From NCBI GenBank assembly GCA_017407835.1, contig JAFQVV010000026.1, forward strand, positions 1 through 64,000: a stretch of DNA of 64,000 nt, in the 5' to 3' direction. This document shows, in pieces, positions 42,114-51,904 of the stretch. A model generated the notes under the pieces. The model had not been told where the DNA came from and ran no database searches. It saw nothing but the letters and a program-made list of their open reading frames with translations. Both the position numbers and the translations under genes were made by a program. How positions within the stretch are numbered: position 1 is the first letter of the stretch; the number at the start of each line of letters is the position of its first letter. This DNA is from Clostridia bacterium. Its GTDB lineage: Bacteria > Bacillota > Clostridia > Oscillospirales > CAG-272.

Positions 42114-42142
42114 TTGCAATTTGAACGCAAATATAGTATAAT
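42114..42142 (+). promoter_or_regulatory. Main promoter of the S10-spc-alpha operon
   Basis: TTGCAA (42114-42119), a 17-base spacer and TATAAT (42137-42142). The region just upstream (41930-42110) is very A/T-rich, like an UP element, as expected for a highly expressed ribosomal operon. Confidence 0.82.
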
Positions 42143-42148
42143 GATAGG

Positions 42149-42465
42149 GCTTGATGTGCGATGAAGCGAGAGGTTGCCGTGAAAAAGTGCGATTTTCGTG
42201 TGTTTTACGGGTAATTTTCGTGGAGTATGTCCGTGTCAACCGGGCGACAGCAAACTTTTTGATGCGATTTCTTGTGTTTTTGCTTTTGCCTTTTTCCGGA
42301 GCCGTCGGAATGTTTGATTTCGATGAATCCGGTTTTTGTAAGGCAAGGTTTGAAACGCACGGAAGAGTGTTGAATGGTTTCGCCCCATTTTGAAATGTTG
42401 CGGCAGACGCGGTCCTACGTTCAGGCATATGCCGTAACAAAATTTTGAAAAGGAGGCAAAACAAA
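42149..42465 (+). other. Long untranslated leader of rpsJ
   Basis: About 315 bases separate the predicted start of transcription from rpsJ, with no convincing gene. The leader can form several hairpins. The clearest, near the 3' end, pairs 42397-42405 with 42430-42438 (one G-U). A site for autogenous control by a ribosomal protein is possible but not recognised. The remainder, 41902-42113, is AT-rich upstream DNA. Confidence 0.5.
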
Positions 42466-42777
42466 ATGGCAGTCAAAGAAAAGATTCGCGTGAGACTCAA
42501 GAGCTACGACCACACTCTCATCGACACTGCAGCCGAGAAGATTGTGGAAACAGCCAAGAGAAACGGTGCCACCGTTTCGGGTCCTGTCCCGCTGCCGACG
42601 GAAAAGGAGATCGTCACGATTCTCCGCGCCGTCCACAAGTACAAGGACAGCCGTGAGCAGTTTGAAATGCGCACGCACAAGCGTCTGATCGACATCATCA
42701 AGCCCTCGGCTAAGACCGCAGAGGCACTGATGGCAGTCGAGCTCCCCGCCGGTGTCGAGATGGAAATCAAGCTCTGA
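42466..42777 (+). CDS. rpsJ: Ribosomal protein S10
   Basis: The 103-residue S10 of the 30S head, also the NusE partner of NusB in antitermination. [15 protein letters not shown] and [12 protein letters not shown] are diagnostic. The ATG at 42466 lies nine bases after AGGAGG. First gene of the S10 operon. A 116-base gap follows before rplC, larger than most gaps in the operon. Confidence 0.97.
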   Translation: MAVKEKIRVRLKSYDHTLIDTAAEKIVETAKRNGATVSGPVPLPTEKEIVTILRAVHKYKDSREQFEMRTHKRLIDIIKPSAKTAEALMAVELPAGVEMEIKL

Positions 42778-42893
42778 TCGACTGGGCAAAACAACACTTC
42801 CGGCGATGATGGCAAGTCGGATCCAGGTCATGTTGGCGGTTCGCTGTTGATTGCGAAAATTCAAACCGTCAACCAATAACCAAGGAGGAAAAA

Positions 42894-43526
42894 ATGAAAA
42901 AGGGTATTATCGGTAAGAAGATCGGTATGACGCAGATTTTTGACGAAATCGGCAATGTCATTCCGGTAACGGTTATCGAGGCGGGCCCCTGTGTGGTTGC
43001 ACAGAAGAAGACCGCCGAAAATGACGGCTACGAGGCCGTACAGCTTGGCTTTATGGATGTGAAGGAAAAGCACATGACTAAGGCTGAGAAGGGTCATTTT
43101 GCCAAGGCAAATGTTGCTCCTAAGAAGCATCTGAAGGAGTTCCGCTTTGACGATTGCTCGGGTATCAATGTTGGTGACATCATCTCGGTCGAAACCTTCG
43201 CCGCAGGCGACAAGGTCGACGTAACAGGGATTACCAAGGGCCACGGTTACTCCGGTGTCGTAAAGCGTTGGAACGCCAAGATCAAGCGCATGACGCACGG
43301 CGGCGGCCCGATTCACCGTAACATCGGTTCGGTGGGTGCTAACTCCACCCCCTCGCGCATCTACAAGAATAAGAAGATGCCCGGTCAGTACGGTAACGAA
43401 CAGGTAACTGTTCTTAATCTCAATGTTGTTAAGATCGACGCAGAGAAGAACCTGATTGCGATCAAGGGTGCCGTTCCCGGCGCTCGCGGCGGCATCGTGT
43501 TCATCCGCGACTCGGTCAAAGCATAA
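42894..43526 (+). CDS. rplC: Ribosomal protein L3
   Basis: The 210-residue L3, an early-assembly protein near the peptidyl-transferase centre. [17 protein letters not shown] at the start and [16 protein letters not shown] with [10 protein letters not shown] in the central loop are characteristic. AAGGAGG precedes the ATG. Second gene of the S10 operon. Confidence 0.97.
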   Translation: MKKGIIGKKIGMTQIFDEIGNVIPVTVIEAGPCVVAQKKTAENDGYEAVQLGFMDVKEKHMTKAEKGHFAKANVAPKKHLKEFRFDDCSGINVGDIISVETFAAGDKVDVTGITKGHGYSGVVKRWNAKIKRMTHGGGPIHRNIGSVGANSTPSRIYKNKKMPGQYGNEQVTVLNLNVVKIDAEKNLIAIKGAVPGARGGIVFIRDSVKA

Positions 43527-43544
43527 ACGGAAGGAGGAATAACA

Positions 43545-44168
43545 ATGCCGAATGTAAAAGTATTGAATATGGCCGGTAAGGAAGTTGGCGAGATCGCCCT
43601 CTCCGATGCCATTTTTGGCGCAGAAGTAAACGGTCCTGTCCTCCACACCGCGGTTAAGGCATACCTTGCCAACCAGAGACAGGGTACTCAGTCTACGCTG
43701 ACTCGCACCGAGGTTTCCGGCGGCGGCAAGAAGCCCTGGAGACAGAAGGGTACCGGTCGCGCAAGACAGGGTTCGACCCGTTCTCCTCAGTGGACTCACG
43801 GTGGTATCGCGCTCGGCCCCAAGCCCCGCAGCTATACCGTCACCCTGAACAAGAAGGTTAAGCGCATCGCTCTGCAGAGCGCACTCTCCTCGAAGGTCGC
43901 AGCCGGTGAGCTGGTTGTTATCGATGAGATCAAGACTGCTGAGTACAAGACTAAGACCATGGCTGCTATGCTCAGTGCTGTCGGCGCTGACAGAAAGGCA
44001 CTTGTGGTTCTCCCTGAGATGGACCAGATGGTAATCAAGAGCTGCGCGAATATTCCCGGTGTCAAGACCAGCCAGTGGAACACGGTTAACGTCTATGACA
44101 TTCTCAACAGCGGCAAGCTGGTAATCGCCCGCGCTGCTGTCGAAAAGATCGAGGAGGTGTTCGCATAA
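43545..44168 (+). CDS. rplD: Ribosomal protein L4
   Basis: The 207-residue L4 lines the exit tunnel with its extended loop ([19 protein letters not shown]). In E. coli L4 represses its own operon; whether that happens here through the long leader is unknown. Its stop overlaps the start of rplW (TAATG). Confidence 0.97.
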   Translation: MPNVKVLNMAGKEVGEIALSDAIFGAEVNGPVLHTAVKAYLANQRQGTQSTLTRTEVSGGGKKPWRQKGTGRARQGSTRSPQWTHGGIALGPKPRSYTVTLNKKVKRIALQSALSSKVAAGELVVIDEIKTAEYKTKTMAAMLSAVGADRKALVVLPEMDQMVIKSCANIPGVKTSQWNTVNVYDILNSGKLVIARAAVEKIEEVFA

Positions 44169-44461
44169 TGAAGGCTGTACAGGATATCATCATCAAGCCG
44201 GTCATCACTGAGGCCAGCATGGACATGATGGCAGAGAAGAAGTACGTTTTCAAGGTCCTCAAGACTGCAACCAAGCCTGAGATCGCAGCAGCGGTTGAGG
44301 AGATGTTCAAGGTTGAGGTTGAGAGCGTTAATACCATCAACATGAAGAGAAAACCGAAGAGACTCGGCGTGCACGCAGGTTACACTGCTGCATGGAAGAA
44401 AGCTATTGTCACGCTCAAGGCTGATTCCAAGACCATCGAGTTCTTTGACGGCATGAACTAA
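44168..44461 (+). CDS. rplW: Ribosomal protein L23
   Basis: The 97-residue L23 at the tunnel exit, docking site for trigger factor and [18 protein letters not shown] and [14 protein letters not shown] are typical. The start overlaps the rplD stop, so translation is coupled. Confidence 0.96.
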   Translation: MKAVQDIIIKPVITEASMDMMAEKKYVFKVLKTATKPEIAAAVEEMFKVEVESVNTINMKRKPKRLGVHAGYTAAWKKAIVTLKADSKTIEFFDGMN

Positions 44462-44481
44462 GTTGGGAGGAATAAGAAAAA

Positions 44482-45312
44482 ATGCCTACCATTAAGTATA
44501 AGCCGACAACTCCGGCCAGACGCCACATGAGCGTTCCTTCTTTCGAGGAAGTTACCAAGTTTACTCCCGAGAAGAGCCTGATTGTCATTAAGAAAAAGAA
44601 CGCCGGTCGTAACAGCTACGGCCGCATCACCGTTCGCCACCGCGGCGGCGGAAACAAAATCAAGTACCGTATCGTTGACTTCAAGCGCGGCTCTGAAGCT
44701 CCCGCAAAGGTTATCGGTATCGAGTACGACCCCAACAGAACCGCTTACATTGCTCTCCTTCAGAATGAGGCAGGCGAAAAGAGCTACATCATTGCTCCTG
44801 TAGGCCTCAAGGACGGCGATACTGTTTACACCGGTGCGGATGCGGATATCAAGCCCGGCAACACTCTGCCGATCGCCAATATCCCCGTTGGTACTTTCAT
44901 TCACAATATCGAGCTTTACCCCGGCAAGGGCGGTCAGCTGGTTCGCAGCGCAGGCGCTGCTGCTCAGCTTATCTCCAAGGAGAACGGCATCTCGCAGGTT
45001 CGCCTTCCTTCCGGTGAGGTTCGCATCATTCGCCTTGACTGCAAGGCAACGATTGGGCAAGTAGGAAATATTGAGCATGAAACCGTTAAGGTCGGTAAGG
45101 CGGGTAAGACTCGTCATAAGGGTATTCGTCCCACTGTCCGCGGTTCTGTCATGAACCCCTGCGACCACCCGCACGGTGGTGGTGAGGGCCGCTCTCCCAT
45201 CGGCCGTCCTTCGCCTGTTACCCCCTGGGGTAAGCCTGCTCTGGGTTATAAGACCAGAAACAAGAAGGCAAGAACGGATAAGTTCATCGTAAAGCGCAGA
45301 AATGCTAAGTAA
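44482..45312 (+). CDS. rplB: Ribosomal protein L2
   Basis: The 276-residue L2, needed for subunit association and peptidyl transfer. [17 protein letters not shown] and the C-terminal [15 protein letters not shown], containing the conserved histidine, identify it. GGGAGGAATAAG lies upstream of the ATG. Confidence 0.97.
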   Translation: MPTIKYKPTTPARRHMSVPSFEEVTKFTPEKSLIVIKKKNAGRNSYGRITVRHRGGGNKIKYRIVDFKRGSEAPAKVIGIEYDPNRTAYIALLQNEAGEKSYIIAPVGLKDGDTVYTGADADIKPGNTLPIANIPVGTFIHNIELYPGKGGQLVRSAGAAAQLISKENGISQVRLPSGEVRIIRLDCKATIGQVGNIEHETVKVGKAGKTRHKGIRPTVRGSVMNPCDHPHGGGEGRSPIGRPSPVTPWGKPALGYKTRNKKARTDKFIVKRRNAK

Positions 45313-45326
45313 GGAGGGAATATAAG

Positions 45327-45608
45327 ATGAGCAGAAGCCTTAAGAAAGCACCTTATGTAGAAGCAAAGCTTTTTGCACGTGTTGAGGCCATGAACGCGAA
45401 GAACGAAAAGAAAGTTCTCAAGACCTGGTCCCGCGCGTCTACCATATTCCCGGAATTCGTCGGTCACACCATTGCTGTTCATGACGGCAGAAAGCACGTT
45501 CCGGTTTATGTAACCGAGGATATGGTCGGACACAAGCTCGGCGAATTTGCACTCACCAGAACGTTCAAGGGCCATGCAGGCTCCAAGACGTCTAACAACG
45601 GTAAATAA
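45327..45608 (+). CDS. rpsS: Ribosomal protein S19
   Basis: The 93-residue S19 of the 30S head contacts the A-site tRNA region through its tail. [15 protein letters not shown] and [16 protein letters not shown] are diagnostic. AAGGAGGG precedes the start. Confidence 0.97.
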   Translation: MSRSLKKAPYVEAKLFARVEAMNAKNEKKVLKTWSRASTIFPEFVGHTIAVHDGRKHVPVYVTEDMVGHKLGEFALTRTFKGHAGSKTSNNGK

Positions 45609-45631
45609 TTGCAAAGGGAGGAATCATACAA

Positions 45632-45967
45632 ATGGAAGCAAAAGCATATCTGAAGTATGCAAGAATTTCCCCGCGCAAGGTTAAGATCGTTCTCGACCTG
45701 ATCAGAGGCAAGGATGCCGCAACCGCTATGGCTATTCTGAAGAACACGCCCAAGAGCGCATCGGAGTACCTGATCAAACTGCTGGGAAGCGCAATCGCAA
45801 ATGCAGAAAACAACTTTAGCATGGATGTCTCGAAGCTTTATGTGTCTGAGTGCTTCGTTTGCCCCGGCCCGACTCTGAAGAGAATCATGCCGAGAGCAAA
45901 GGGCAGCGCTGACAGAATTCTGAAGAGAACCAGCCATGTGACCATCGCGGTCAAAGAAAGAGACTGA
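45632..45967 (+). CDS. rplV: Ribosomal protein L22
   Basis: The 111-residue L22, whose beta-hairpin ([20 protein letters not shown]) reaches into the exit tunnel where macrolides bind. [18 protein letters not shown] is the N-terminal signature. GGGAGG lies upstream. Confidence 0.97.
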   Translation: MEAKAYLKYARISPRKVKIVLDLIRGKDAATAMAILKNTPKSASEYLIKLLGSAIANAENNFSMDVSKLYVSECFVCPGPTLKRIMPRAKGSADRILKRTSHVTIAVKERD

Positions 45968-45988
45968 GCAAAGGAGGTTAGAAGCTAA

Positions 45989-46750
45989 ATGGGTCAGAAG
46001 GTTAATCCCCACGGTCTTCGTGTGGGTGTAATCAAGAACTGGGATTCGAGATGGTATGAAAAGGACGAAACCTTTGGCGACACTCTCGTATCCGACTATA
46101 ACATTAGAAAGTATCTCAAGAAAGAACTCCAGGCTGCAGGTGTGCCGAAGGTTGAAATCGAGCGTGATGCAAAGCGCGTACGCGTTTTCATTCACTGCGC
46201 GAAGCCCGGTATGGTAATCGGCCGCGGCGGTTCTGAGATCGAAAAGTACAGAACTGCTCTGGAGAAGATGGTCGGCAAGCCTGTATCCCTCAACGTCGTT
46301 GAGATCAAGCAGCCCGACATGAACGCCCAGCTGGTTGCGGAGAACATCGCTTCTCAGCTCGAGCGCAGAATCGGTTTCCGCCGTGCGATGAAGCAGTCGA
46401 TCATTCGTACCATGCGTCTCGGCGCAAAGGGTATCAAGATCTCCTGCGGCGGCCGTCTTGGCGGCGCGGAAATCGCGAGAAACGAGCATTATCATGAAGG
46501 CAGCATTCCGCTGCAGACCCTCCGTGCCGACATCGACTACGGCTTCTGGGAGGCTAACACCACCTACGGTAAGATCGGCGTCAAGGTATGGATTTACAAG
46601 GGCGAGGTCCTCTCCGAGGTAAATCGCGTCGCAGCTCAGCGTCCTGAGGTTCGTCAGGATCGCCGCGACAACCGCCGCGACAACCGCCGCGGTGACCGCC
46701 GCGACAATCGCCGCGACAACCACACCAGAGGGGAAGGGGGCAGACGATAA
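45989..46750 (+). CDS. rpsC: Ribosomal protein S3 with a repetitive Arg/Asp/Asn tail
   Basis: The 253-residue S3 forms the mRNA entry channel with S4 and S5. The KH domain [15 protein letters not shown] is clear, as is [10 protein letters not shown]. The C-terminus carries five 12-base repeats (46661-46720) coding for [20 protein letters not shown], a basic extension beyond the core fold. Its stop overlaps the start of rplP (TAATG). Confidence 0.97.
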   Translation: MGQKVNPHGLRVGVIKNWDSRWYEKDETFGDTLVSDYNIRKYLKKELQAAGVPKVEIERDAKRVRVFIHCAKPGMVIGRGGSEIEKYRTALEKMVGKPVSLNVVEIKQPDMNAQLVAENIASQLERRIGFRRAMKQSIIRTMRLGAKGIKISCGGRLGGAEIARNEHYHEGSIPLQTLRADIDYGFWEANTTYGKIGVKVWIYKGEVLSEVNRVAAQRPEVRQDRRDNRRDNRRGDRRDNRRDNHTRGEGGRR

Positions 46751-47184
46751 TGTTAATGCCGAAGAGAGTAAAATACCGTCGCGTACAGCGCGGCCGCATG
46801 AAGGGCGTCGCAACGCGTGGTAATACCATCAGCAACGGTGAGTACGGTCTCGTCGCTCTTGAGCCCGCATGGATCACCAGTAACCAGATCGAGGCTGCCC
46901 GTATCGCAATGACGCGTTACATTCGCCGTGGCGGTCACGTCTGGATCAAGATCTTCCCCGACAAGCCCATCACCGAGAAGCCTGCTGAAACCCGAATGGG
47001 TTCCGGTAAGGGCTCGCCTGAGTACTGGGTGGCTGTTGTTAAGCCCGGCCGCGTTATGTTTGAGATGGACGGCGTGGCTGAGAATGTCGCAAAGGAAGCA
47101 ATGCGCCTTGCATCTCACAAGCTGCCCATCAAGTGCAAGTTTGTGACCAAGGAATCGCAGAAGAAAGAAGCTGGGGAGGTATAA
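46750..47184 (+). CDS. rplP: Ribosomal protein L16
   Basis: The 144-residue L16 binds near the A site and 5S r[22 protein letters not shown] is diagnostic at the N-terminus, and [19 protein letters not shown] in the core. The start overlaps the rpsC stop. Confidence 0.97.
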   Translation: MLMPKRVKYRRVQRGRMKGVATRGNTISNGEYGLVALEPAWITSNQIEAARIAMTRYIRRGGHVWIKIFPDKPITEKPAETRMGSGKGSPEYWVAVVKPGRVMFEMDGVAENVAKEAMRLASHKLPIKCKFVTKESQKKEAGEV

Positions 47185-47187
47185 GCT

Positions 47188-47376
47188 GTGAAGGCAAATG
47201 AAATCAGAGAAATGACTCCCGATGAGCTGAATGCAAAGCTGAAGGAGTTGAAGACCGAGCTCTTCAATCTCCGCTTTCAGCACGCGATCAACCAGCTTGA
47301 TAACCCGCACAAGATCGTGGATGTCAAGCGCGATATCGCGCGTGTAATGACCATTCTTCGTGAGAAGAATGCATAA
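47188..47376 (+). CDS. rpmC: Ribosomal protein L29
   Basis: The 62-residue L29 next to the tunnel exit. EIREMTPDELNAKLKELK and LFNLRFQ are typical. It starts at GTG, eight bases after a GGAGG that overlaps the end of rplP. Confidence 0.95.
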   Translation: MKANEIREMTPDELNAKLKELKTELFNLRFQHAINQLDNPHKIVDVKRDIARVMTILREKNA

Positions 47377-47389
47377 GGGGGACTGAGTC

Positions 47390-47650
47390 ATGACCGAAGA
47401 ACGTAACCTGAGAAAAACCCGTGTGGGTCGCGTCATCAGCAACAAGATGGACAAGACTGTTGTCGTTGCCATCGAGGACAATGTCGCTCACCCCGTTTAC
47501 GGGAAGATCATTAAGCGCACCACCAAGATCCATGTGCATGACGAGAACAACGAATGCACCATCGGTGATAAGGTGAGCGTGATGGAAACCAGACCGCTCT
47601 CGAAGACCAAGAGATGGAGACTTGTCCAGATCATCGAGAAGGCAAAGTAA
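47390..47650 (+). CDS. rpsQ: Ribosomal protein S17
   Basis: The 86-residue S17, a primary 16S rRNA binder. [19 protein letters not shown] and the late [12 protein letters not shown] are conserved. A 73-base gap follows before rplN. Confidence 0.96.
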   Translation: MTEERNLRKTRVGRVISNKMDKTVVVAIEDNVAHPVYGKIIKRTTKIHVHDENNECTIGDKVSVMETRPLSKTKRWRLVQIIEKAK

Positions 47651-47723
47651 TTTTAATTCAACACTTGTTTAAGCGATACAGTAAATACGTCAAAATGCGT
47701 ATTGAAAAGGAGGAAACGCAACA

Positions 47724-48092
47724 GTGATTCAGCAACAGTCGTTAATGAAGGTTGCCGACAACACCGGCGCGAAGGAACTGATGTGCATTCGCGTACTCGG
47801 CGGCACCGGCCGTCGCTACGCAAACATCGGTGATGTTGTAGTCGCGTGTGTCAAGAAGGCTGCGCCCGGTGGTCAGGTAAAGAAGGGCGAGGTCGTCAAG
47901 GCTGTCATCGTAAGAAGCGTCAAGGGCCTGAAGCGCGCCGACGGTTCTTACATTAAGTTTGATGAGAACGCTGCCGTTATCATCAAGGAAGATAAGAACC
48001 CCAGAGGTACCCGTATTTTTGGGCCTGTGGCAAGAGAGCTCCGTGAGAAGGATTATCTCAAGATCCTCTCCCTCGCTCCCGAAGTTCTGTAA
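47724..48092 (+). CDS. rplN: Ribosomal protein L14
   Basis: The 122-residue L14 sits at the subunit interface and binds the silencing factor Rsf[20 protein letters not shown] is the signature start. It begins at GTG with AAAGGAGG upstream. In many bacteria this gene opens the spc operon; the 73-base gap before it contains no promoter that I can support. Confidence 0.96.
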   Translation: MIQQQSLMKVADNTGAKELMCIRVLGGTGRRYANIGDVVVACVKKAAPGGQVKKGEVVKAVIVRSVKGLKRADGSYIKFDENAAVIIKEDKNPRGTRIFGPVARELREKDYLKILSLAPEVL

Positions 48093-48106
48093 GGAGGTAA
48101 CTTGGA

Positions 48107-48436
48107 ATGAAGATTAAAACAGGTGATACTGTAATCCTTCTTACAGGTAAGTATGAGGAGAAGAAGGACGAAAAGGGCGCACTGAAGACTCACAAGGTAA
48201 TCGCAGTCTCCCCCAAGGAAGGCAAGGTTATCGTTGAGGGTGTAAACGTCGCGCACAAGCACGTCAAGCCCCGCAAGCAGGGCGAGACTGGCGGCATCGT
48301 CGATACTCCTGCAGCAATTTATGCATCCAAAGTCCAGCTGTACTGCGAGAAGTGCGGCAAGGGCGTTCGCACCAAGGCAAAGATCGAGGGCGACAAGAAA
48401 GTCCGCGTCTGCGCTAAGTGCGGACAGGAAATTTGA
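48107..48436 (+). CDS. rplX: Ribosomal protein L24
   Basis: The 109-residue L24 initiates 50S assembly. The KOW stretch GDTVILLTGKYEEKKDEKG and GVNVAHKHVKP are present; the C-terminus has a zinc-ribbon-like CEKCGKG and CAKCG pair. GGAGG lies upstream of the ATG. Confidence 0.96.
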   Translation: MKIKTGDTVILLTGKYEEKKDEKGALKTHKVIAVSPKEGKVIVEGVNVAHKHVKPRKQGETGGIVDTPAAIYASKVQLYCEKCGKGVRTKAKIEGDKKVRVCAKCGQEI

Positions 48437-48452
48437 GTGGAGGTAACGAGAA

Positions 48453-48995
48453 ATGGCACCTAGATTGAAAGAAATGTATGTCAATGACGTTGCTCCCGCT
48501 TTGATGAAGAAGTTCGCGTACAAGAGCCCCATGCAGATCCCCAAGATGGACAAGATCGTCATCAACGTGGGCGCAGGCGACGCGAAGGAGAACGCAAAGG
48601 TAATCGACACCATCATCGCAGATCTGTCCCTGATCTCCGGTCAGAAGGCAGTTCCCACCTATGCCAAGAAGTCGATTGCAAACTTCAAGCTCCGTGAGGG
48701 CATGAAGATCGGCGCGAAGGTTACCCTCCGCGGCGAAAAGATGTATGAGTTCATGGACAGATTTTTCAACTTCGCACTTCCTCGCGTCCGTGACTTCAAG
48801 GGTATCAATCCCAACGCCTTCGACGGCCGCGGCAACTACTCCGTCGGTCTGAAGGAACAGCTGATCTTCCCCGAAATCGAGTACGATAAGGTCGAGAAGA
48901 TCCGCGGTATGGACATCGTGTTCGTCACCACGGCCAACACCGATGAAGAAGCAAGAGAGCTGCTTACCCTGATGGGCGCTCCCTTTGCGAAATAA
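48453..48995 (+). CDS. rplE: Ribosomal protein L5
   Basis: The 180-residue L5 binds 5S rRNA in the central protuberance. [19 protein letters not shown] and [19 protein letters not shown] are diagnostic, and [15 protein letters not shown] ends the protein. TGGAGG precedes the start. Confidence 0.97.
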   Translation: MAPRLKEMYVNDVAPALMKKFAYKSPMQIPKMDKIVINVGAGDAKENAKVIDTIIADLSLISGQKAVPTYAKKSIANFKLREGMKIGAKVTLRGEKMYEFMDRFFNFALPRVRDFKGINPNAFDGRGNYSVGLKEQLIFPEIEYDKVEKIRGMDIVFVTTANTDEEARELLTLMGAPFAK

Positions 48996-49010
48996 GGAGG
49001 GGAATAGAAG

Positions 49011-49196
49011 ATGGCAAAGAAGTCTATGATTCTTAAGCAGCAGAGACCGCAGAAGTACTCCACCCGTGAGTACAACCGCTGCAAGATCTGCGGCCGTCCC
49101 CATGCCTATATGCGCAAGTACGGCATCTGCCGTATCTGCTTCCGTAATCTTGCCTACAAGGGCGAGATTCCCGGCGTGAAGAAGGCAAGCTGGTAA
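49011..49196 (+). CDS. rpsZ: Ribosomal protein S14, zinc-binding type
   Basis: The 61-residue type Z S14. Four cysteines in CKICGRPH and CRICFR hold zinc, the ancestral form of Firmicutes; organisms under zinc limitation often carry a second zinc-free copy elsewhere. [19 protein letters not shown] is the core. An unusual 162-base structured gap follows before rpsH. Confidence 0.96.
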   Translation: MAKKSMILKQQRPQKYSTREYNRCKICGRPHAYMRKYGICRICFRNLAYKGEIPGVKKASW

Positions 49197-49206
49197 AACA
49201 CATTCT

Positions 49207-49340
49207 CCGGGAAAATCCCGGGTTGTGATACTCCGTCTGTAAAGACGGCTCCAAACTATCGGCAGGAAAACAGAGTCCACGCTCTGTTTTAACCGCCGAT
49301 CAGCCGTCGGGGTAACCCGGCAGCAAGAATATTTACTTGC
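49207..49340 (+). other. Structured intercistronic region between rpsZ and rpsH
   Basis: Several hairpins follow each other: 49207-49212 with 49216-49221; 49233-49238 with 49243-49248; and a long composite one pairing 49258-49263 with 49295-49300 outside 49267-49275 with 49282-49290. Two smaller pairings appear up to 49340. The third has A-rich and T-rich arms like a terminator. No coding frame is evident. Confidence 0.6.
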
Positions 49341-49358
49341 ATAAGGAGGATAAAAACT

Positions 49359-49757
49359 ATGCAAATGTCAGATGTAATCGCGGATATGCTCACCAGAATC
49401 AGAAATGCAAACGATGCAAAGCACGCAACTGTTGACATCCCCGCATCCAAAATGAAGAAGGCGATCGCCGACATCCTTGTCGCTGAGGGCTATGTCAAGA
49501 GCTATACCGTCATCGAAGACGGTAAGCAGGGCGTGATCCGCATCACCCTGAAGTACGCTCCCGGTAAGCAGAAGATCATTCGCGGCCTGCGCCGCGTGTC
49601 CAAGCCCGGTCTGCGTATTTATGCAGGCTGCGAGGATATGCCTCGTGTAATGAACGGTCTGGGGATCGCGATTGTCTCCACGTCCAAGGGTATCATGACA
49701 GACAAGAAGGCTCGCGCGCTGAATGTCGGCGGCGAAGTCCTTGCTTTCGTCTGGTAA
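49359..49757 (+). CDS. rpsH: Ribosomal protein S8
   Basis: The 132-residue S8 binds helix 21 of 16S rRNA and in E. coli represses the spc operon through an mRNA site. [19 protein letters not shown] and [19 protein letters not shown] are diagnostic. Start ATG after AAGGAGG. The structured region just upstream is a candidate for its autogenous site (inference). Confidence 0.97.
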   Translation: MQMSDVIADMLTRIRNANDAKHATVDIPASKMKKAIADILVAEGYVKSYTVIEDGKQGVIRITLKYAPGKQKIIRGLRRVSKPGLRIYAGCEDMPRVMNGLGIAIVSTSKGIMTDKKARALNVGGEVLAFVW

Positions 49758-49772
49758 TGGGAGGTAGAGAAG

Positions 49773-50312
49773 ATGTCTAGAATCGGTAAGAAACCCATCG
49801 AAGTTGCAGCAGGTGTAACTGTTACCGTTGCTGCCAACAACCTTGTTACCGTCAAGGGCCCCAAGGGCACCCTGACTCAGCAGCTCGCTCCCAACATGAC
49901 CATCAAGCAGGAAGGCGCTGTGATCACCGTCGAGCGTCCCTCTGATGAGAAGAACGACCGCGCACTGCACGGCCTCACCCGCACCCTTCTGGCAAACATG
50001 GTTGAGGGCGTAACCAACGGTTACTCCAAGACCCTGGATATCATCGGTGTCGGTTACAAGGCAGCTAAGCAGGGTAAAACCCTGGTTCTCAACCTCGGCC
50101 ACTCTCACCCCATCAACTTTGAGGAAAATGAGAGCATCAGCTTTGATGTTCCCAACCCCAACCAGATTATCGTTCGTGGTATCGACAAGCAGATCGTTGG
50201 TGAGATTGCAGCGCAGATCAGAAGCAAGAGACCCCCTGAACCCTACCTGGGCAAGGGTGTTAAGTACTCCGACGAGCGCATTCGCCGTAAGGCCGGTAAG
50301 ACCGGTAAATAA
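49773..50312 (+). CDS. rplF: Ribosomal protein L6
   Basis: The 179-residue L6 near the GTPase-associated centre. SRIGKKPIEVAAGVTV, LTRTLLANMVEGVTNGYSK and RRPPEPY-like KRPPEPYLGKGVKY identify it. GGGAGG precedes the ATG. Confidence 0.97.
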   Translation: MSRIGKKPIEVAAGVTVTVAANNLVTVKGPKGTLTQQLAPNMTIKQEGAVITVERPSDEKNDRALHGLTRTLLANMVEGVTNGYSKTLDIIGVGYKAAKQGKTLVLNLGHSHPINFEENESISFDVPNPNQIIVRGIDKQIVGEIAAQIRSKRPPEPYLGKGVKYSDERIRRKAGKTGK

Positions 50313-50330
50313 TGAAAGGAGGGGACAAGA

Positions 50331-50690
50331 ATGGTTTCCAGAATTGATAGCAATAAGCAGCGTCTTAAGAGACATAAGAGAGTTAGAGCGAAGATTTCGG
50401 GTACTGCTGAAAAGCCGCGCCTGGCTGTTTACCGCTCCAACGCAAACATCAGCGCTCAGATCATTGATGATGTGAAGGGCGTAACCCTTGTTTCCGCCTC
50501 CACCCTTGAGAAGGATTTCGAGGGAATCGGCAGCAACAAGGCTGCAGCTCGCCAGATCGGTAAGACCATCGCAGAGCGCGCAGCAGCAAAGGGCATCACC
50601 GAGATCGTGTTCGACCGCGGCGGATACCTTTATCATGGACGTGTATCGGAACTGGCTGACGGCGCTCGCGAGGGCGGCCTGAAGTTCTGA
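50331..50690 (+). CDS. rplR: Ribosomal protein L18
   Basis: The 119-residue L18 binds 5S rRNA together with L5. [20 protein letters not shown] and [20 protein letters not shown] are conserved. GGAGGGG lies upstream. Confidence 0.97.
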   Translation: MVSRIDSNKQRLKRHKRVRAKISGTAEKPRLAVYRSNANISAQIIDDVKGVTLVSASTLEKDFEGIGSNKAAARQIGKTIAERAAAKGITEIVFDRGGYLYHGRVSELADGAREGGLKF

Positions 50691-50749
50691 GTCCGGTTTG
50701 TACACTGTTCGAGAAAACACTTTTCCGAACAAATTTCAGGAGGAATAAC

Positions 50750-51256
50750 ATGGCAAAGAATTTTGACCCTGCTACCCTCGACCTCAAGCAGGCCAAGCAG
50801 GTAGCGATCAACCGTGTTTCCAAGACCGTTAAGGGCGGCCGCGTAGCCCGCTTTGCTGCTATCATGGTTATTGGTGACGAGAACGGTCACGTCGGATGCG
50901 GCCTCGGTAAGGCAGCCGAAGTTCAGGAAGCCTGCCGCAAGGGCGAGGAAGACGCAAAGAAAAACATGATCGAGGTTTCCCTCAAGGATACCACGATTCC
51001 GCACGAAGTTATCGGTGAGTTTGGTGCAGCCCGCGTGCTGCTTAAGCCCGCCGCTCCCGGTACCGGTATCATCGCAGGCGGCACTGTTCGTACCGTCCTT
51101 GAGATGGCAGGTATCAAGAACATCCGTGCAAAGAGCCTTCGCTCCAACAACCCCACCAATGTTGCTAAGGCGACCATTGAGGGTCTGAAGGCACTCCGCA
51201 GCGTTGAGGACGTCGCAAAGCTTCGCGACATCAGCGTTGAGCAGGTCAAGGGTTAA
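50750..51256 (+). CDS. rpsE: Ribosomal protein S5
   Basis: The 168-residue S5 of the mRNA entry and decoding region. [19 protein letters not shown] and [18 protein letters not shown] are diagnostic, with [19 protein letters not shown] near the end. CAGGAGGA precedes the start. Confidence 0.97.
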   Translation: MAKNFDPATLDLKQAKQVAINRVSKTVKGGRVARFAAIMVIGDENGHVGCGLGKAAEVQEACRKGEEDAKKNMIEVSLKDTTIPHEVIGEFGAARVLLKPAAPGTGIIAGGTVRTVLEMAGIKNIRAKSLRSNNPTNVAKATIEGLKALRSVEDVAKLRDISVEQVKG

Positions 51257-51269
51257 GGAGGGTGTGACA

Positions 51270-51446
51270 ATGGAAAAGAAAGTTATCCTCGTCAAGAGCC
51301 TCATCGGCGCAAAGCCGAACCAGAAGGCAACCGCCAAGTCCCTTGGTCTGGTAAAGATCGGCGACAGCATCATCCACAACGACGATGCAGTTCTTGCCGG
51401 CAAAATCAAAGTCATCTCGCACCTCGTTGCGGTTGAAAATGTCTAA
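51270..51446 (+). CDS. rpmD: Ribosomal protein L30
   Basis: The 58-residue L30. [20 protein letters not shown] and [11 protein letters not shown] are typical. I start it at the ATG at 51270, after AAGGAGGGTGTGACA; the frame is open upstream into rpsE but without the L30 pattern. Confidence 0.95.
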   Translation: MEKKVILVKSLIGAKPNQKATAKSLGLVKIGDSIIHNDDAVLAGKIKVISHLVAVENV

Positions 51447-51460
51447 AAGGAGGATTACGC

Positions 51461-51904
51461 ATGAAGCTCCATGAACTTTCACCCGCTCCCGGCTCCAACA
51501 CGCCGGCGTGGCGCAAAGGCAGAGGCCCCGGTTCCGGTAACGGTAAGACCGCAGGTAAGGGCCACAAGGGTCAGAACGCTCGCTCCGGCGGCGGTGTAAG
51601 ACCCGGTTTTGAGGGAGGTCAGCTCCCCCTCTACCGCAAGCACCCCAAGAGAGGTTTCAACAACTACTTTGCAAAAGAGTATGCGATCATCAACGTCTGC
51701 ACCCTCAACGAGCGCTTCAATGACGGTGACACCGTTGACCTCGCAACTCTGCTCGAGAAGAAGATCATCCGTAAGCCCTACGATGGTCTTAAGGTTCTCG
51801 GCAACGGTGAGATCACCAAGAAGCTGAACGTCAACGCAGCAGTCTTTTCGGCTAGCGCTAAAGAAAAGATAGAAGCAGCAGGTGGAAAGACTGAGGTGGT
51901 ATAA
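51461..51904 (+). CDS. rplO: Ribosomal protein L15
   Basis: The 147-residue L15. [19 protein letters not shown] and the glycine-rich [19 protein letters not shown] are diagnostic. It ends directly at the GTG start of secY, with no space between, so the two are coupled. Confidence 0.97.
   Translation: MKLHELSPAPGSNTPAWRKGRGPGSGNGKTAGKGHKGQNARSGGGVRPGFEGGQLPLYRKHPKRGFNNYFAKEYAIINVCTLNERFNDGDTVDLATLLEKKIIRKPYDGLKVLGNGEITKKLNVNAAVFSASAKEKIEAAGGKTEVV

Noticed and set aside
42161..42214. Possible 17-residue leader peptide in the rpsJ leader
   Set aside because: The ATG has no Shine-Dalgarno sequence and there is no run of regulatory codons.
42151..42393. 80-codon frame in the rpsJ leader
   Set aside because: No ribosome site, no ATG at a sensible position and no protein pattern; it fits an untranslated leader.
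45506..46813. 435-codon open frame opposite rplV, rpsC and the start of rplP
   Set aside because: Antisense shadow of ribosomal genes; its AVVAAVV run is only the reverse reading of the rpsC tail repeats.
49267..49290. Terminator-like hairpin between rpsZ and rpsH as a true operon end
   Set aside because: The downstream genes have no promoter of their own that I can support, so full termination there would silence the rest of the spc operon.
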